Shown: positions 35,925 through 45,150 of the stretch, piece after piece
Numbering within the stretch: position 1 is the stretch's first letter
How the letters are laid out: the number at the start of each line of letters is the position of its first letter
Made by a program: the position numbers and the translations under genes
The notes under the pieces: generated by a model
Seen by the model: only the letters and a program-made list of their open reading frames with translations
Databases searched by the model: none
What the model was told of the DNA's origin: nothing
Assembly (NCBI GenBank): GCA_016793115.1
Contig: JAEUIN010000401.1
Span: 1 to 64,000, forward strand
DNA from: Planctomycetaceae bacterium
GTDB lineage: Bacteria > Planctomycetota > Planctomycetia > Pirellulales > PNKZ01
DNA length: 64,000 nt
Direction: 5' to 3'

Positions 35925-36689
35925 TCACGCCGCCGCGTCGTGTTCGATGTCGTCGTGGGCGCGGCCTAAGTCCATCGACTCGCCGAAGTAGTACTTCTTC
36001 GCTTCGGGATTGTTAAGCACTTCCTGCGGACGGCCGTGGCAGAGCACTTTGCCGCCGCGAATCACGTAGCTGCGATCGGTGATTTGAAGCGTCTCGCGCA
36101 CGTGGTGGTCGGTAATCAGAATCGACATGCCCGCCGATTTCAGGTCGCGGACAATTTCCTGGATTCCCGCGACGGTCACCGGGTCGATGCCCGTGAACGG
36201 TTCGTCGAGCAGAATCAGCTTGGGATTCGACACCAAACAACGGGCGATTTCCAAGCGGCGGCGCTCGCCGCCGGAGAGCGACATCGCCAAGCTCTTTTTG
36301 ATGTGCGTGATGTTGAATTGTTCGAGCAGTTCCGCGCAGCGACGCTTGCGCGTCTTGCGATCGATACCGATCATTTCCATCACGCCGAGCAGGTTCTTTT
36401 CGACGGTGAGCTTGCGAAAGACGCTCGACTCTTGCGCCAGGTATCCCATGCCCCCTTCTTTGGCGCGGCGATACATGGGCCAGTTCGTGACGTCGATGCC
36501 CTGCAGAAAAACCGTGCCGGCGTTGGGCTCGATCATGCCGCAGGCCATGCGGAAGCTGGTCGTCTTGCCTGCGCCGTTGGGGCCGAGTAGCCCGACGATC
36601 TCGCCGGTGCCGACGTCGAAGTCGACGCCGTCGACGACGCGTCTTCGTCCGTAGATCTTCACCAAGCCTTTGACTTCGAGCATCGACAT
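35925..36689 (-). CDS. lptB: LPS-export ABC transporter ATPase LptB
   Basis: This 254-residue ATPase has Walker A GPNGAGKTT (36-44), signature LSGGE (138-142), Walker B LILLDEP (158-164) and the family-specific block YLAQESSVFRKLTVEKN and GGMGYLAQ. LptB powers extraction of lipopolysaccharide from the inner membrane with LptFG, so its presence points to a Gram-negative-type envelope. It is the last gene of the lepA operon, 29 bp after the larger signal peptidase. The other lpt genes are not in this window. Confidence 0.93.
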   Translation of the reverse strand: MSMLEVKGLVKIYGRRRVVDGVDFDVGTGEIVGLLGPNGAGKTTSFRMACGMIEPNAGTVFLQGIDVTNWPMYRRAKEGGMGYLAQESSVFRKLTVEKNLLGVMEMIGIDRKTRKRRCAELLEQFNITHIKKSLAMSLSGGERRRLEIARCLVSNPKLILLDEPFTGIDPVTVAGIQEIVRDLKSAGMSILITDHHVRETLQITDRSYVIRGGKVLCHGRPQEVLNNPEAKKYYFGESMDLGRAHDDIEHDAAA

Positions 36690-36718
36690 GGAGACTCCGT
36701 TCTCCGTGCTTCGCGGTG

Positions 36719-38566
36719 TCAGCGGATCAACCGCATCGCACCAAAATTAGGAAAATAAGAATTGCCGATAAACGGCAGGCTCGGCAGGCGAATGCTTGTG
36801 CCTTGCACGTGGTCGAGCCCGTGCGGCCAATACACGAAAAGTGCCTTACCGATGAGCAGTTCGCGCTTGACGAAGTATTCGCGGTAGTGCGGTTCGTCCC
36901 AAAGGCGACCGTCGAGGCTGTGAGCGCTGTTGTCGCCAAGGACGAAAAAACGATCTGCGTCGAGTTTGAAGGTAACTCCGCGGAGCGCCAGCCAGCGCTT
37001 GGGATTGCCTTGCACGTCGGACATGAAGGCGTGCAGAACGTCTTCCGCATCTTCATCCGGACGCAGACCTTGGCGGTAGGAAGCGAACACGTCGTCGGCA
37101 TAGTCCGTCACGGCTTGGCGTCGCTCGGCTCCGCCGATCAAGTACGCGCCGTTGTTCGTTCCCTTGTTGGAGATGTAGTAGGCGTCGCGGAGGACGCGCA
37201 AATGAGAGACGGTCAGCGCCGCGCCGTGCGCGGCGATGCCGACCGGCGACTTCAGATCCTGCTCTTTCGGCACGTTGAGATCGAGGATCGGCAACTTCGT
37301 ATCGCCCACCAATTGGACGCTTTCCGGAGGGGATCGCAATGATCCGTTGACGACTTCGGCGACGTTGGTGGCAAGAAAATTCGTCGAGGCGTCGAAAGTC
37401 AGCGGCTTGTCGTTCACCCACAACAAGAGATGATCGTCGACATTGCCGAAGCGCAGCTTGTGAGGGCCCGGCCCCGCGACCGCGGCTTTCGCCTGCGGCT
37501 GAAACTCTTCAACGCCCTCAATTCGCAGCGTAACGTCGCCGGTGGCCAATTGAATTCGGCATTGAAAGGCGCGTCCCCCTTCGACGAGTTCCAGCACCGC
37601 TTCGGCCTTATCGTCGGCCCGGCTTTGCACTTCAAGCTCGCATTCCAAGAGCAAGTCGCTCACCCAGTGCATACCGAAGGCGGATACGTCGACCGGAAAG
37701 CGCGAGCCGCTCGTGTTGTATTCGCAGAAATCGGTGATCAGCTGCGATCGCGCGCCGCCGGTGAAGCGACGAGCGTTAAGATCGCGCCAATCGTCGCTGG
37801 TCGGCACGAAGTGCCGGTAGCGCAACCAGGCTTCGGCGGACGACTTGCCGTCGGTCCGGAATGATTTCAGGTCGTCCGAAACTTGCCATGCCGCTTCACC
37901 GGGAGCGTCGAACGGCGCCGATTGCCAACGTTGCGGCCAGCCGGCATCGATGATCTTCTTCAAAACGAAGTCGTTGTCGTAGACGACTTGGGCGACCGAG
38001 ACGATTTTCTCCGGCGGCTTACGCGCGATGGTGAACGCCTTCGCGCCGTCGGCGCGGGAGTAAATGTCGCCGCGATAGATCAACACTTCTTCGTTCGGCA
38101 GCCCGACCACGCGTTTGATGTAGTTCTGGTTCGCTTGACCGGGATTTTTAAAGACAGCGACGTCGAACCGCTTCGGATCGCCGAATTCATAGGGATACTT
38201 CGTCACCAGGATGCGATCACCGTTGTAGGTCGGCGGCGGCGACTTCTCGTACTCGGCCGTGAAGCGGCAGTTGGGGCAGGTCGACGACGTAACGAAAATC
38301 GCTTTTTCCGCGTCGCCGTCTTCCGGGTTCTCCGTGCTGGCGCCCGCCTTGTAGACGTAGCCGCACTCCGGACACGGCAACTCCTTGTGCGCCCCCATCA
38401 GCGTGAGCGCCATGGATCCGGTCGGAATGACGAACGCTTCGGCTTCGAAGGTGCGGAACAAGAACGCCAGGATGAACGCGATCGCGATCGAATCGAACGT
38501 TTCGCGGATGCTTTCGAACATCGTCGGCTTAGCGACGCGGTCGGCGGTTTTCGTCGGCTGGGTCAT
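36719..38566 (-). CDS. Signal peptidase I with a large insertion and Cys4 motif
   Basis: This 615-residue protein has an N-terminal transmembrane anchor (about residues 24-39), then the catalytic PTGSM (Ser51), lysine block YIKRVVGLP (Lys151) and the GDNS box (544-547). Two CxxC pairs, C65/C68 and C97/C100, sit right after the active Ser and could form a zinc ribbon. The middle (about 240-500) is a beta-rich insertion that has no counterpart in ordinary 250-350-residue SPase I. SPase I cleaves signal peptides at the outer face of the inner membrane. The ATG at 38566 gives a proper membrane anchor; an in-frame start 72 codons earlier is not credible. It sits 34 bp after a second SPase. Confidence 0.9.
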   Translation of the reverse strand: MTQPTKTADRVAKPTMFESIRETFDSIAIAFILAFLFRTFEAEAFVIPTGSMALTLMGAHKELPCPECGYVYKAGASTENPEDGDAEKAIFVTSSTCPNCRFTAEYEKSPPPTYNGDRILVTKYPYEFGDPKRFDVAVFKNPGQANQNYIKRVVGLPNEEVLIYRGDIYSRADGAKAFTIARKPPEKIVSVAQVVYDNDFVLKKIIDAGWPQRWQSAPFDAPGEAAWQVSDDLKSFRTDGKSSAEAWLRYRHFVPTSDDWRDLNARRFTGGARSQLITDFCEYNTSGSRFPVDVSAFGMHWVSDLLLECELEVQSRADDKAEAVLELVEGGRAFQCRIQLATGDVTLRIEGVEEFQPQAKAAVAGPGPHKLRFGNVDDHLLLWVNDKPLTFDASTNFLATNVAEVVNGSLRSPPESVQLVGDTKLPILDLNVPKEQDLKSPVGIAAHGAALTVSHLRVLRDAYYISNKGTNNGAYLIGGAERRQAVTDYADDVFASYRQGLRPDEDAEDVLHAFMSDVQGNPKRWLALRGVTFKLDADRFFVLGDNSAHSLDGRLWDEPHYREYFVKRELLIGKALFVYWPHGLDHVQGTSIRLPSLPFIGNSYFPNFGAMRLIR

Positions 38567-38600
38567 GCGGTTTCGGCCTGCGGCGGCGATCGGTTGAGGG

Positions 38601-39314
38601 TCAGCGAATATAGCGGATCGAGGAAACGTCGGGAACGTGAACCGGCCGGCCGTACCAAAGCAAGGTGCGATACGGGTAATGAACGATAAGCGGTTTCCCG
38701 ATGAGTAGTTGCGCGGCGACGCCTGGGCCGGCTTGCCATAGCCGGCTGTCGTCGGAGACTGCGGGAAAATCGCCCAACACAAAGTATTCGTCGCCGCCCA
38801 GCTTCCATTGGGTCGGCGGTTCCGGAACCCGCGGCTTTTCCAAAGTAAGGTGGGCCAGCTCCGCCGGCCGAGGCTCGCGGCGGCCGTCGATATAGAGCTC
38901 GCCGCCGCTCAGGCTCACCGTCTCGCCGGGAAGCCCGACGATTCGCTTGACCGCGATTTTGCTCGGTTCGTGCGGCAAGCGCAAGGCGGCAACTTCCCAT
39001 CGCCGCGGGCTCCGCACCGCGAAAGCCGTCCGATCGACCAAGAGCCGATCGCCGGGGGTGACAGGCAATTCCGCGGCTCGCGGGCCGGTTCGCTCACAGC
39101 CTCTACACGATAGTCTGCCGTCGAGGGGCAATTCGGCCTCCAAAGGCCTGAAATTACGGGTTCCGCAGTGCTCGCAGGTGAACTCGCAGTGTGGTCCGAG
39201 CAAAGTGGGCGACATCGACCCGCTGACGACCGCGAACGGTGAAATGAGCCACGTGCCGACTCCGATCAGAGCGACGAGCAGGCAGACGATCGTTTCGCAC
39301 AGCCGACGCGGCAT
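38601..39314 (-). CDS. Second, short signal peptidase I with Cys4 motif
   Basis: This 237-residue protein has an N-terminal transmembrane segment (CLLVALIGVGTWLISPFAVV), the catalytic SGSMSPTL (Ser33), then Cys47/50 and Cys70/73 with Cys43 nearby. Lysine 123 lies in AVKRIVGLPG. The normal GDNS box is changed to VLGDFPAVSDDSRLW. A likely role is processing a subset of exported proteins; the changed box means the activity should be checked. It lies six bases after the lepA stop, so it is co-transcribed with lepA, lptB and the large paralogue. Confidence 0.85.
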   Translation of the reverse strand: MPRRLCETIVCLLVALIGVGTWLISPFAVVSGSMSPTLLGPHCEFTCEHCGTRNFRPLEAELPLDGRLSCRGCERTGPRAAELPVTPGDRLLVDRTAFAVRSPRRWEVAALRLPHEPSKIAVKRIVGLPGETVSLSGGELYIDGRREPRPAELAHLTLEKPRVPEPPTQWKLGGDEYFVLGDFPAVSDDSRLWQAGPGVAAQLLIGKPLIVHYPYRTLLWYGRPVHVPDVSSIRYIR

Positions 39315-39320
39315 GACCGA

Positions 39321-41147
39321 CTAACCCCCCGGTTTGGAGTCTTCGCCGCCGCCGGTTTCGAGCACGGCGAGAAACGCCTTTTGCGGAATGTCGACGCTGC
39401 CGATCGACTTCATCCGCTTCTTGCCTTCCTTCTGCTTGGCGAGCAGCTTGCGCTTGCGCGTGATGTCGCCGCCGTAGCATTTCGCCGTCACGTTCTTGCG
39501 CAGCGCCGAGATCGTTTCGCGGGCGATGATGCGGCTGCCGAGCGCCGCTTGAATGGCGACCTCGAACTGGTGGCGATCGATTTCGCCGCGCAGCTTCTTC
39601 ACGATCGCCCGCCCGCGCCGGTCGGCGTCGCGCTTGTCGCAGATCACGCTGAGCGCGTCCACGCGGTTGCCCCCCACGAGGATGTCCATTCGCACCAAGT
39701 CGGCGGGCACGTAGCCGACGAGTTCGTAGTCCATCGTGCCGTAGCCCTTGGTGATGCTCTTGAGCTTGTCGTGCATGTCGTAGATCACTTCGGCGAGCGG
39801 CAAGTCGTACACGAGCATGGCCCGCGTCGGCGAGAGATACTCGGTCTTCACATACACGCCGCGCTTGTCGTTGCAGAGCTGCATGATCGGGCCGATCTCG
39901 CCCGACGGGAGCACGAAGTTCACGCGCACGATCGGCTGCCGAAATTCTTCGATGTTGCCGGCGTCGGGCACCTTCTGCGGGTTGTATATCCGCAACGTCT
40001 CGCCTTGCTTGGTGACGATTTCATACGTCACGTTCGGCGCCGTCTGCACCAAGTCGATATCCGCTTCCTGTTCCAATCGCTGCTGCACGATTTCCATGTG
40101 CAGCAAGCCGAGGAAGCCGCAGCGGAAACCGAAGCCGAGCGCGTCGCTGGTCTCCGGCTCAAACTCGAAGCTCGGGTCGTTGATCGCCAGTTTCGTGAGC
40201 GCGTCGCGAAGTTCTTCGAAGTCTTGGCCGTCGGACGGGTAGAGCCCGCAGAAGACCATCCGCTTCGGCTCTTGGTAGCCGGGCAGCGCCTCGGCCGCGC
40301 CTTCGCCGGGGATGCTCACCGTATCGCCGATGTGCACCTCGCGCACGTCCTTGATGTTGCCGATCAGGTAGCCCACCTGGCCGGCCTGCAGCGTTTCGCA
40401 GGCCTTGCGTTCGGGCACGAACTGCCCTAATTCCAGCACTTCGAACGTCTTGCCGGTCTTGAGGAAGCGCACCTTCTGGCCGCGCGTGAGCGTGCCGTTC
40501 ATCAAGCGAATATAGGTGATCGCGCCGCGAAACGTGTCGTAGTGCGAGTCGAACACCATCGCCTGCAGCGTCGCGTCCGGATCGCCGGTCGGCGCGGGCA
40601 CCTTCTCGACGATCGCGCCGAGCAGTTCCTCGACTCCGGCGCCCGTCTTGCCGCTGCAGCGCTGCACTTCGAACGGATCGATGCCGAGCGTCTGCTCCAT
40701 CTCGGCGATCACTTCGTCGGGCCGCGCGTTGACCATGTCGATCTTGTTGATCGCCGGCACGATTTCGAGTCCGGCGTTGATCGCGGCGTAGGCGTTGGCC
40801 ATCGTCTGCGCTTCGACGCCTTGCGACGCGTCGACCAACAGCAGCGCGCCCTCGCAGCAAGCCAAGCTGCGCGACACTTCGTAGTGGAAGTCGACGTGCC
40901 CCGGCGTGTCGATCAAGTTTAGTTCGTACAGTTCCCCTTTGTGCTTGAACCGCATCGACACGGCGCGGGCCTTGATCGTGATGCCGCGCTGCCGCTCCAG
41001 TTCCATGTCGTCGAGCATCTGCTCGCGCATCTCGCGCCGTTCGACGGTGCCGGTCTTTTCTAAAATGCGATCGGCGAGCGTGCTCTTGCCGTGATCGATA
41101 TGAGCGACGATGCAGAAGTTGCGGATGTGCTGACAGTCGACGGACAT
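39321..41147 (-). CDS. lepA: Elongation factor 4 (LepA)
   Basis: The protein has 608 residues, the family length. It has the P-loop AHIDHGKST (15-23), DTPGHVDFHYEVSRSLACCEG, NKIDMVNA and the C-terminal LepA-specific domain (CYGGDITRKRKLLAKQKEGKKRMKSIGSVDIPQKAFLAVL). LepA is a ribosomal GTPase that acts in translation initiation or back-translocation. It heads an operon followed by two signal peptidases and lptB; the link of lepA with signal peptidase is ancient and common in bacteria. Confidence 0.97.
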   Translation of the reverse strand: MSVDCQHIRNFCIVAHIDHGKSTLADRILEKTGTVERREMREQMLDDMELERQRGITIKARAVSMRFKHKGELYELNLIDTPGHVDFHYEVSRSLACCEGALLLVDASQGVEAQTMANAYAAINAGLEIVPAINKIDMVNARPDEVIAEMEQTLGIDPFEVQRCSGKTGAGVEELLGAIVEKVPAPTGDPDATLQAMVFDSHYDTFRGAITYIRLMNGTLTRGQKVRFLKTGKTFEVLELGQFVPERKACETLQAGQVGYLIGNIKDVREVHIGDTVSIPGEGAAEALPGYQEPKRMVFCGLYPSDGQDFEELRDALTKLAINDPSFEFEPETSDALGFGFRCGFLGLLHMEIVQQRLEQEADIDLVQTAPNVTYEIVTKQGETLRIYNPQKVPDAGNIEEFRQPIVRVNFVLPSGEIGPIMQLCNDKRGVYVKTEYLSPTRAMLVYDLPLAEVIYDMHDKLKSITKGYGTMDYELVGYVPADLVRMDILVGGNRVDALSVICDKRDADRRGRAIVKKLRGEIDRHQFEVAIQAALGSRIIARETISALRKNVTAKCYGGDITRKRKLLAKQKEGKKRMKSIGSVDIPQKAFLAVLETGGGEDSKPGG

Positions 41148-41249
41148 TGGAAGAAGTTGTCAGGGGTCAGGGGGCTGGAGTCGGTTGCGGAAGCGCTGCG
41201 GGGTCGAGCGAGTCGGCCGGCGTGCGGCGTCGCGCTTGTGTCTTGTTCG

Positions 41250-42305
41250 TTACTTCAGTTTCGCTCGTCGATGTTCCAGTCGCGCCACGCCGGCGGCTCC
41301 GATGAAGCCGGCGTCGCCGCCGAGTTGCGCATAGTCGATCACCGTCTTCTCGGCCGGCACCGGAAACGCGCGGCGACGCACTTCCGCGCGAATCTCCTCG
41401 AGAAACTTGCGGCCGACCGGGGAGTCGTGCCCGCCGAACGTCATCGCGCCGCCGATCACCACCCCTTCCGGGTCGATCACGTGCATCAACGTCGTCACGC
41501 CGACCCCGAAGTAGCGGGCCGTGGCGACGATGATCTCATGGGAGAACGCGTCGCCGGCTTCGGCCTCTTCGGCCAGCATCAGGGTCGTCAGTTCGTCCCC
41601 CTGCTCGATCCGTCGGCGCAGGCTCGTCGGGCGCGTCGTGCCGGTGAGCAGTTCCTGGGTCCGTTTCACGACCGAAGTCGCAGAACAATAGGCTTCCAGA
41701 TGCCCCGTCTTCCCGCAAGTGCAAAGCCGGGCGTCGGGCTCCATATCGATAATGATATGCCCGCACTCGCCGCCTGTGCTATGGTGCCCGTCGACGACCA
41801 AATCGCCGATGATAATGCCGCCGCCGACGCCCGTTCCGAGCGTAAAGAGCACCATGCTTTGGAGCTCGCGACCGCTGCCGACCCAGAATTCACCGTAAGC
41901 CGCGGCATTGGCGTCGTTCGCAAAGGCAATCGGAGCGAAGCCGCTGTGCTGCTCCAAGCGGCTGCGAATCGGGAAGTTCTCCCAGCCGACCAAGTTGGGC
42001 GGTTGGAGCAGTAACCCGGCGGGGATATCCATGGTGCCGGGGCTGCCGAGCCCCAGACGGGCGATATCCGCGGCTTTAAGCCCCGCCTGAGCGATCGCCT
42101 GATGCACGGCCGTCCCCGTGCGTCGCATCGCGTCCTCGGGCCCATCCTCGACGTTTGTGGGCACGCTGAGCCACGACATTGGGCGTCCGAGATCATCGAC
42201 GACGCCGATCTTCACGCCGGTCCCGCCCAAGTCGACGCCGACAAAATAGGGGGCTTGGGATTTCTCGCGAGGCAAAAAGCTGCGTGTCTCGGTCATGTTT
42301 AGCAC
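41250..42305 (-). CDS. ROK-family glucokinase
   Basis: The protein has about 351 residues. It has the phosphate-binding DLGGT (25-29), the catalytic ND (130-131), GTGVGGG (157-163), and the ROK zinc site formed by H183 with CTCGKTGHLEAYC (C195, C197, C207). It phosphorylates glucose, or a close hexose, in the cytosol. The start is ATG 42305 or 42296 (MTETRS). It lies 102 bp upstream of lepA, so it may be co-transcribed with that operon, but the gap permits a separate promoter. Confidence 0.93.
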   Translation of the reverse strand: MLNMTETRSFLPREKSQAPYFVGVDLGGTGVKIGVVDDLGRPMSWLSVPTNVEDGPEDAMRRTGTAVHQAIAQAGLKAADIARLGLGSPGTMDIPAGLLLQPPNLVGWENFPIRSRLEQHSGFAPIAFANDANAAAYGEFWVGSGRELQSMVLFTLGTGVGGGIIIGDLVVDGHHSTGGECGHIIIDMEPDARLCTCGKTGHLEAYCSATSVVKRTQELLTGTTRPTSLRRRIEQGDELTTLMLAEEAEAGDAFSHEIIVATARYFGVGVTTLMHVIDPEGVVIGGAMTFGGHDSPVGRKFLEEIRAEVRRRAFPVPAEKTVIDYAQLGGDAGFIGAAGVARLEHRRAKLK

Positions 42306-42795
42306 AGATGTCGCCCTAGAGGACGACGCTCGTCAGGGAAAAGAGGTCGAAAGTATAAGCGGCGCTAGGACTAACGGCAATCTGCGTGCCGCGGCCGGTC
42401 AACGCTCCACCGGCTTTTCAGAGAAGGGGGATATGGGATACAGAGGAGATGGCGGGGATTTTCTAAGAGGCTCGGACAGAGACGCTAGGTCCGCGAAAAA
42501 GGCAAAGGGTGGGGGGGAGATAAGCGAGCAGTTCGACTCCACTCTCTTCTGTCTCTTTGTCCATTCGCTCCTTCGTGTCTGGCGACTTAGCCCCTTTTCG
42601 TGCGAGCCGGTGTTCGCAGACCGACATCTCCTCGGTCCCCTCCGTATCCCCATATCCCCCTTCTCTGGATTCTCACTTCTCTGGATTCCTACGCGCCGGC
42701 TGCTCTCGACCTTGTTTGCCTTACCTCGCTAGAATCCTCGCCCGCGCCGTTGCGTTTGTGCGGCGGTGTCTCGATTCTTGCGGCCGCGAGTCGTC
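42306..42795. other. Divergent gap holding a G-rich inverted repeat
   Basis: This 490-bp region separates the glucokinase gene (minus) from the GT9 gene (plus). Most of it is occupied by repeat A of a family of long G-rich inverted repeats (42421-42670). No coding frame is plausible. The promoters of the two divergent genes must lie at its edges. Confidence 0.7.
42421..42670. repeat. G-rich inverted repeat, copy A
   Basis: The left arm (42421-42459) begins GAGAAGGGGGATATGGG. The right arm (42625-42670) is its imperfect reverse complement, with runs of four to five C. The arms enclose about 165 bp that itself has weaker inverted similarity. On the G-rich strand, several runs of three to five G are spaced by short loops and could form a G-quadruplex. 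Copies B (44953-45150) and C (45562-45779) have the same plan. Confidence 0.8.
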
Positions 42796-43989
42796 ATGCC
42801 CGAGCGGATTCTGATCGTCAAACTCAGTTCGCTGGGGGATGTGATCCATACCCTGCCCGCCGCGCAGGCCTTGCGCCGTCGTTTTCCCGACGCTCATTTG
42901 GCCTGGGCCGTCGAGCGGGCCCACGCCGGCGTGTTGCGCGGACAAGCGATCGTCGATGAACTCATCGAATGGGATCGCGGCACTTGGCGGAGCTTCGCCG
43001 CGTTCGTGCGTCGCCTCCGCGCCTCGCGCTGGGATCTCGCCGTCGACTTCCAAGGTTTGTTCCGCAGCGGCTTCGTTGCGCGAGCCTCCGGCGCGCGCCG
43101 CCGCCTCGGATATGCCGCCACACGCGAGCGGGCTCATTGGTTCTACAACGAACTCGTGCCGCCGCCGGCCGCGCCGCTGCATGCCGTCGAAAAGTCGCTG
43201 CAACTGATCGAGCCGCTTGGTGCGTCGCTCCCAGGTCTGCCGCCGAAGCGGGCGTATTTGAACTCCACGAACAATCCAATTAGCGGGCGCCTGGGGCAGA
43301 ACGTAGCGATGCCCCAGTTCATCGCTCAATCGTCCGGGGCTTCGCTTGCGGCTCCAACTCCGGGCACGCACGTCGCCCCGCTCTTTCCGCTCGTCATCGG
43401 CGACGGCGAGCGGACCGCCGTCGAAGCTTGGCTTGGTGCTCATCGTTTCGATGCACGGCGTCACCGACTCGTCGTGCTCAATCCGCATTGCCGTAAACCG
43501 GCGAACATCTGGCCTGCTGCGCGGTTCACACAACTCGCCGAGCGCTTGCTCGCGCACGGCGACGTGCGCGTGGTGCTGACCGGCGGACCGATCGCGCGCG
43601 AGCTGTGCGACGAGATCGCCGCGCCGCTCGTCGAACGCGTGTGGCGCGCCGACGGGGCGTTCTCGCTGCTCGGTTCGGCCGAGTTAATACGCCGCGCGAG
43701 CTTGTTTGTCACCGGCGATACCGGACCGATGCACATCGCCGCGGCGGTGGAAACGCCGATCGTGGCGCTGTTCGGCCCGGCCGATCCGCTGAAAACCGGA
43801 CCGTATGCGGCCGACGCCGTGGTCCTCACGAAGCGGTTGCCCTGCGCGCCGTGTTTCGCGAAACAATGCCCGCTGGGGCATCGTCCGGCGAAGTGCATGA
43901 CGGATATCGAAGTCGACGACGCCTATGCGGCGGCGTGCGACGTGTTGCAGCGACAGGGGAGCGCGACGCCACGGAGAATCTCGGCATGA
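42796..43989 (+). CDS. Glycosyltransferase family 9 (heptosyltransferase-like)
   Basis: This 397-residue protein begins with MPERILIVKLSSLGDVIHTLPAAQALRRRFP and carries the GT9 C-terminal block VTGDTGPMHIAAAVETPIVALFGPADPLKTGP. Both are typical of heptosyltransferases that add heptose to the LPS core; a Cys-rich C-terminus (LPCAPCFAKQCPL) is a known variant of bacterial GT9. It acts on the inner face of the inner membrane. The ATG at 42796 is chosen; an upstream start at 42766 adds only basic residues. The last bases form an ATGA overlap with the phosphohydrolase gene, so the two are co-translated. Confidence 0.9.
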   Translation: MPERILIVKLSSLGDVIHTLPAAQALRRRFPDAHLAWAVERAHAGVLRGQAIVDELIEWDRGTWRSFAAFVRRLRASRWDLAVDFQGLFRSGFVARASGARRRLGYAATRERAHWFYNELVPPPAAPLHAVEKSLQLIEPLGASLPGLPPKRAYLNSTNNPISGRLGQNVAMPQFIAQSSGASLAAPTPGTHVAPLFPLVIGDGERTAVEAWLGAHRFDARRHRLVVLNPHCRKPANIWPAARFTQLAERLLAHGDVRVVLTGGPIARELCDEIAAPLVERVWRADGAFSLLGSAELIRRASLFVTGDTGPMHIAAAVETPIVALFGPADPLKTGPYAADAVVLTKRLPCAPCFAKQCPLGHRPAKCMTDIEVDDAYAAACDVLQRQGSATPRRISA

Positions 43990-44936
43990 GCGACACCCGC
44001 CGTCAATTCCGCACCGATTCAGGTCCGAAGCGCTTAAGCGCGACGGTCGTCGCGCCGCAGCCGCAATCGGCGGCGGAAACGCAGCCGATTCAGGAATCGC
44101 GTCGCACGCGTCTGTGGGCGACGGCGGCGGCCGCGATCGCCGTCGCGGCGCTTCTCTACAGCGCTCAAGAGCGGCGTCCGACCGGTCCGTCGGCCGGCCG
44201 GCTCGACGTGCGGCTGCTGGCGACGTCGGTCCCCGTCACCGAGCCGGCCCGCTTGCGGATCGGCACCTACAACATCCACGGCGGCAAAGGAACCGACGGC
44301 CGGCGCGACTTGAGCCGTATCGCCGGCATGTTGGGGCAGCTCGATTTCGTCGGGCTCAACGAAGTGCACGGCCCGGGGCTGTTCGAGCGCGACGACCAAG
44401 CGACCTTGCTCGGCAAACAGATGCGGATGACGGCCTTCTTCGCGCCGACCGAGGAGCGCTGGTGGCACGCCGAATTCGGCAATGCTCTGCTCACGAAGCT
44501 CGACGTGCGGAGTTGGCATGTCGTGCCGCTGGAGCGACGCTACGGCAAGAGCTTTCGCAACCTGACGCACGTGCGAGCCCGCGCGGCCAACGGAGCGCCG
44601 GTGAACATCATCGTCACGCACATCGATCGGAGCGACGACCTGGAGCGGCACGAACAGCTGCGCGCCGTCGGCGATTTTTTTCTGGCACTGCAAAAACCGG
44701 CGATACTCCTAGGCGACTTGAACACGGATTCGTCGGACCCGGAAATCCAGCGACTGTTGAACGAACCCGACGTCGTCGACCCGCTGGCGAAGAAGAAGGG
44801 CTTTCAAACGCCGCGGCACATCGATTGGATTCTTTGCCGCGGCCTGGAATCGGCCGACGCAGGCATCTCCCCGGTCGGCCCCTCGGACCATCCGCACGTC
44901 TGGGCCGAACTCATCGTCCCGCCCAGCGTCGACTGA
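43986..44936 (+). CDS. Endonuclease/exonuclease/phosphatase-family protein
   Basis: The protein has 316 residues. One transmembrane segment lies near residues 43-56 (LWATAAAAIAVAALLYSA) after a polar Gln/Pro-rich N-terminus. The EEP-fold motifs are IGTYNIHGGKG, DFVGLNEVHG, THIDR, LLGDLNTDSSDP and the C-terminal SDHPHVW. It is likely a membrane-anchored phosphohydrolase acting on nucleic acid, phosphoinositol or lipid substrates. The ATG at 43986 overlaps the stop of the GT9 gene (ATGA), which suggests a link to lipid or LPS metabolism but does not prove it. Confidence 0.88.
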   Translation: MSDTRRQFRTDSGPKRLSATVVAPQPQSAAETQPIQESRRTRLWATAAAAIAVAALLYSAQERRPTGPSAGRLDVRLLATSVPVTEPARLRIGTYNIHGGKGTDGRRDLSRIAGMLGQLDFVGLNEVHGPGLFERDDQATLLGKQMRMTAFFAPTEERWWHAEFGNALLTKLDVRSWHVVPLERRYGKSFRNLTHVRARAANGAPVNIIVTHIDRSDDLERHEQLRAVGDFFLALQKPAILLGDLNTDSSDPEIQRLLNEPDVVDPLAKKKGFQTPRHIDWILCRGLESADAGISPVGPSDHPHVWAELIVPPSVD

Positions 44937-44952
44937 TCTCTGCTTCCTGTTC

Positions 44953-45150
44953 CATCCAGAGAAGGGGGATAAGGGGATGCGGAGGGGATAGGGGAGATCA
45001 AGAATTCAGTTTTTGGTTTTAGGTCTTAGTTTCCAATCCAAGACTGAAAACCGATAACTAGAACGACCGCGCCCCCTCAGTTCTCCCTCTGCTCTCTCCG
45101 ATCTTATCCCCAATATCTCCTCGGCATCCCCTCATCCCCCTTCTCTGGAT
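44953..45150. repeat. G-rich inverted repeat, copy B
   Basis: The left arm (44953-44998) contains GGGGG, GGGG, GGGG and GGGG at 44964, 44973, 44984 and 44991, with loops of 4, 7 and 3 bases: a perfect four-tract G-quadruplex motif. The right arm (45106-45150) is its imperfect reverse complement and ends one base before the stop codon of the VOC gene. The loop of about 107 bp is AT-rich and carries a weak inner dyad. Confidence 0.82.

Noticed and set aside
43605..43985. Upstream in-frame extension of the EEP phosphohydrolase
   Set aside because: It lies inside the GT9 gene. The ATG at 43986 forms an ATGA overlap and starts the real protein.
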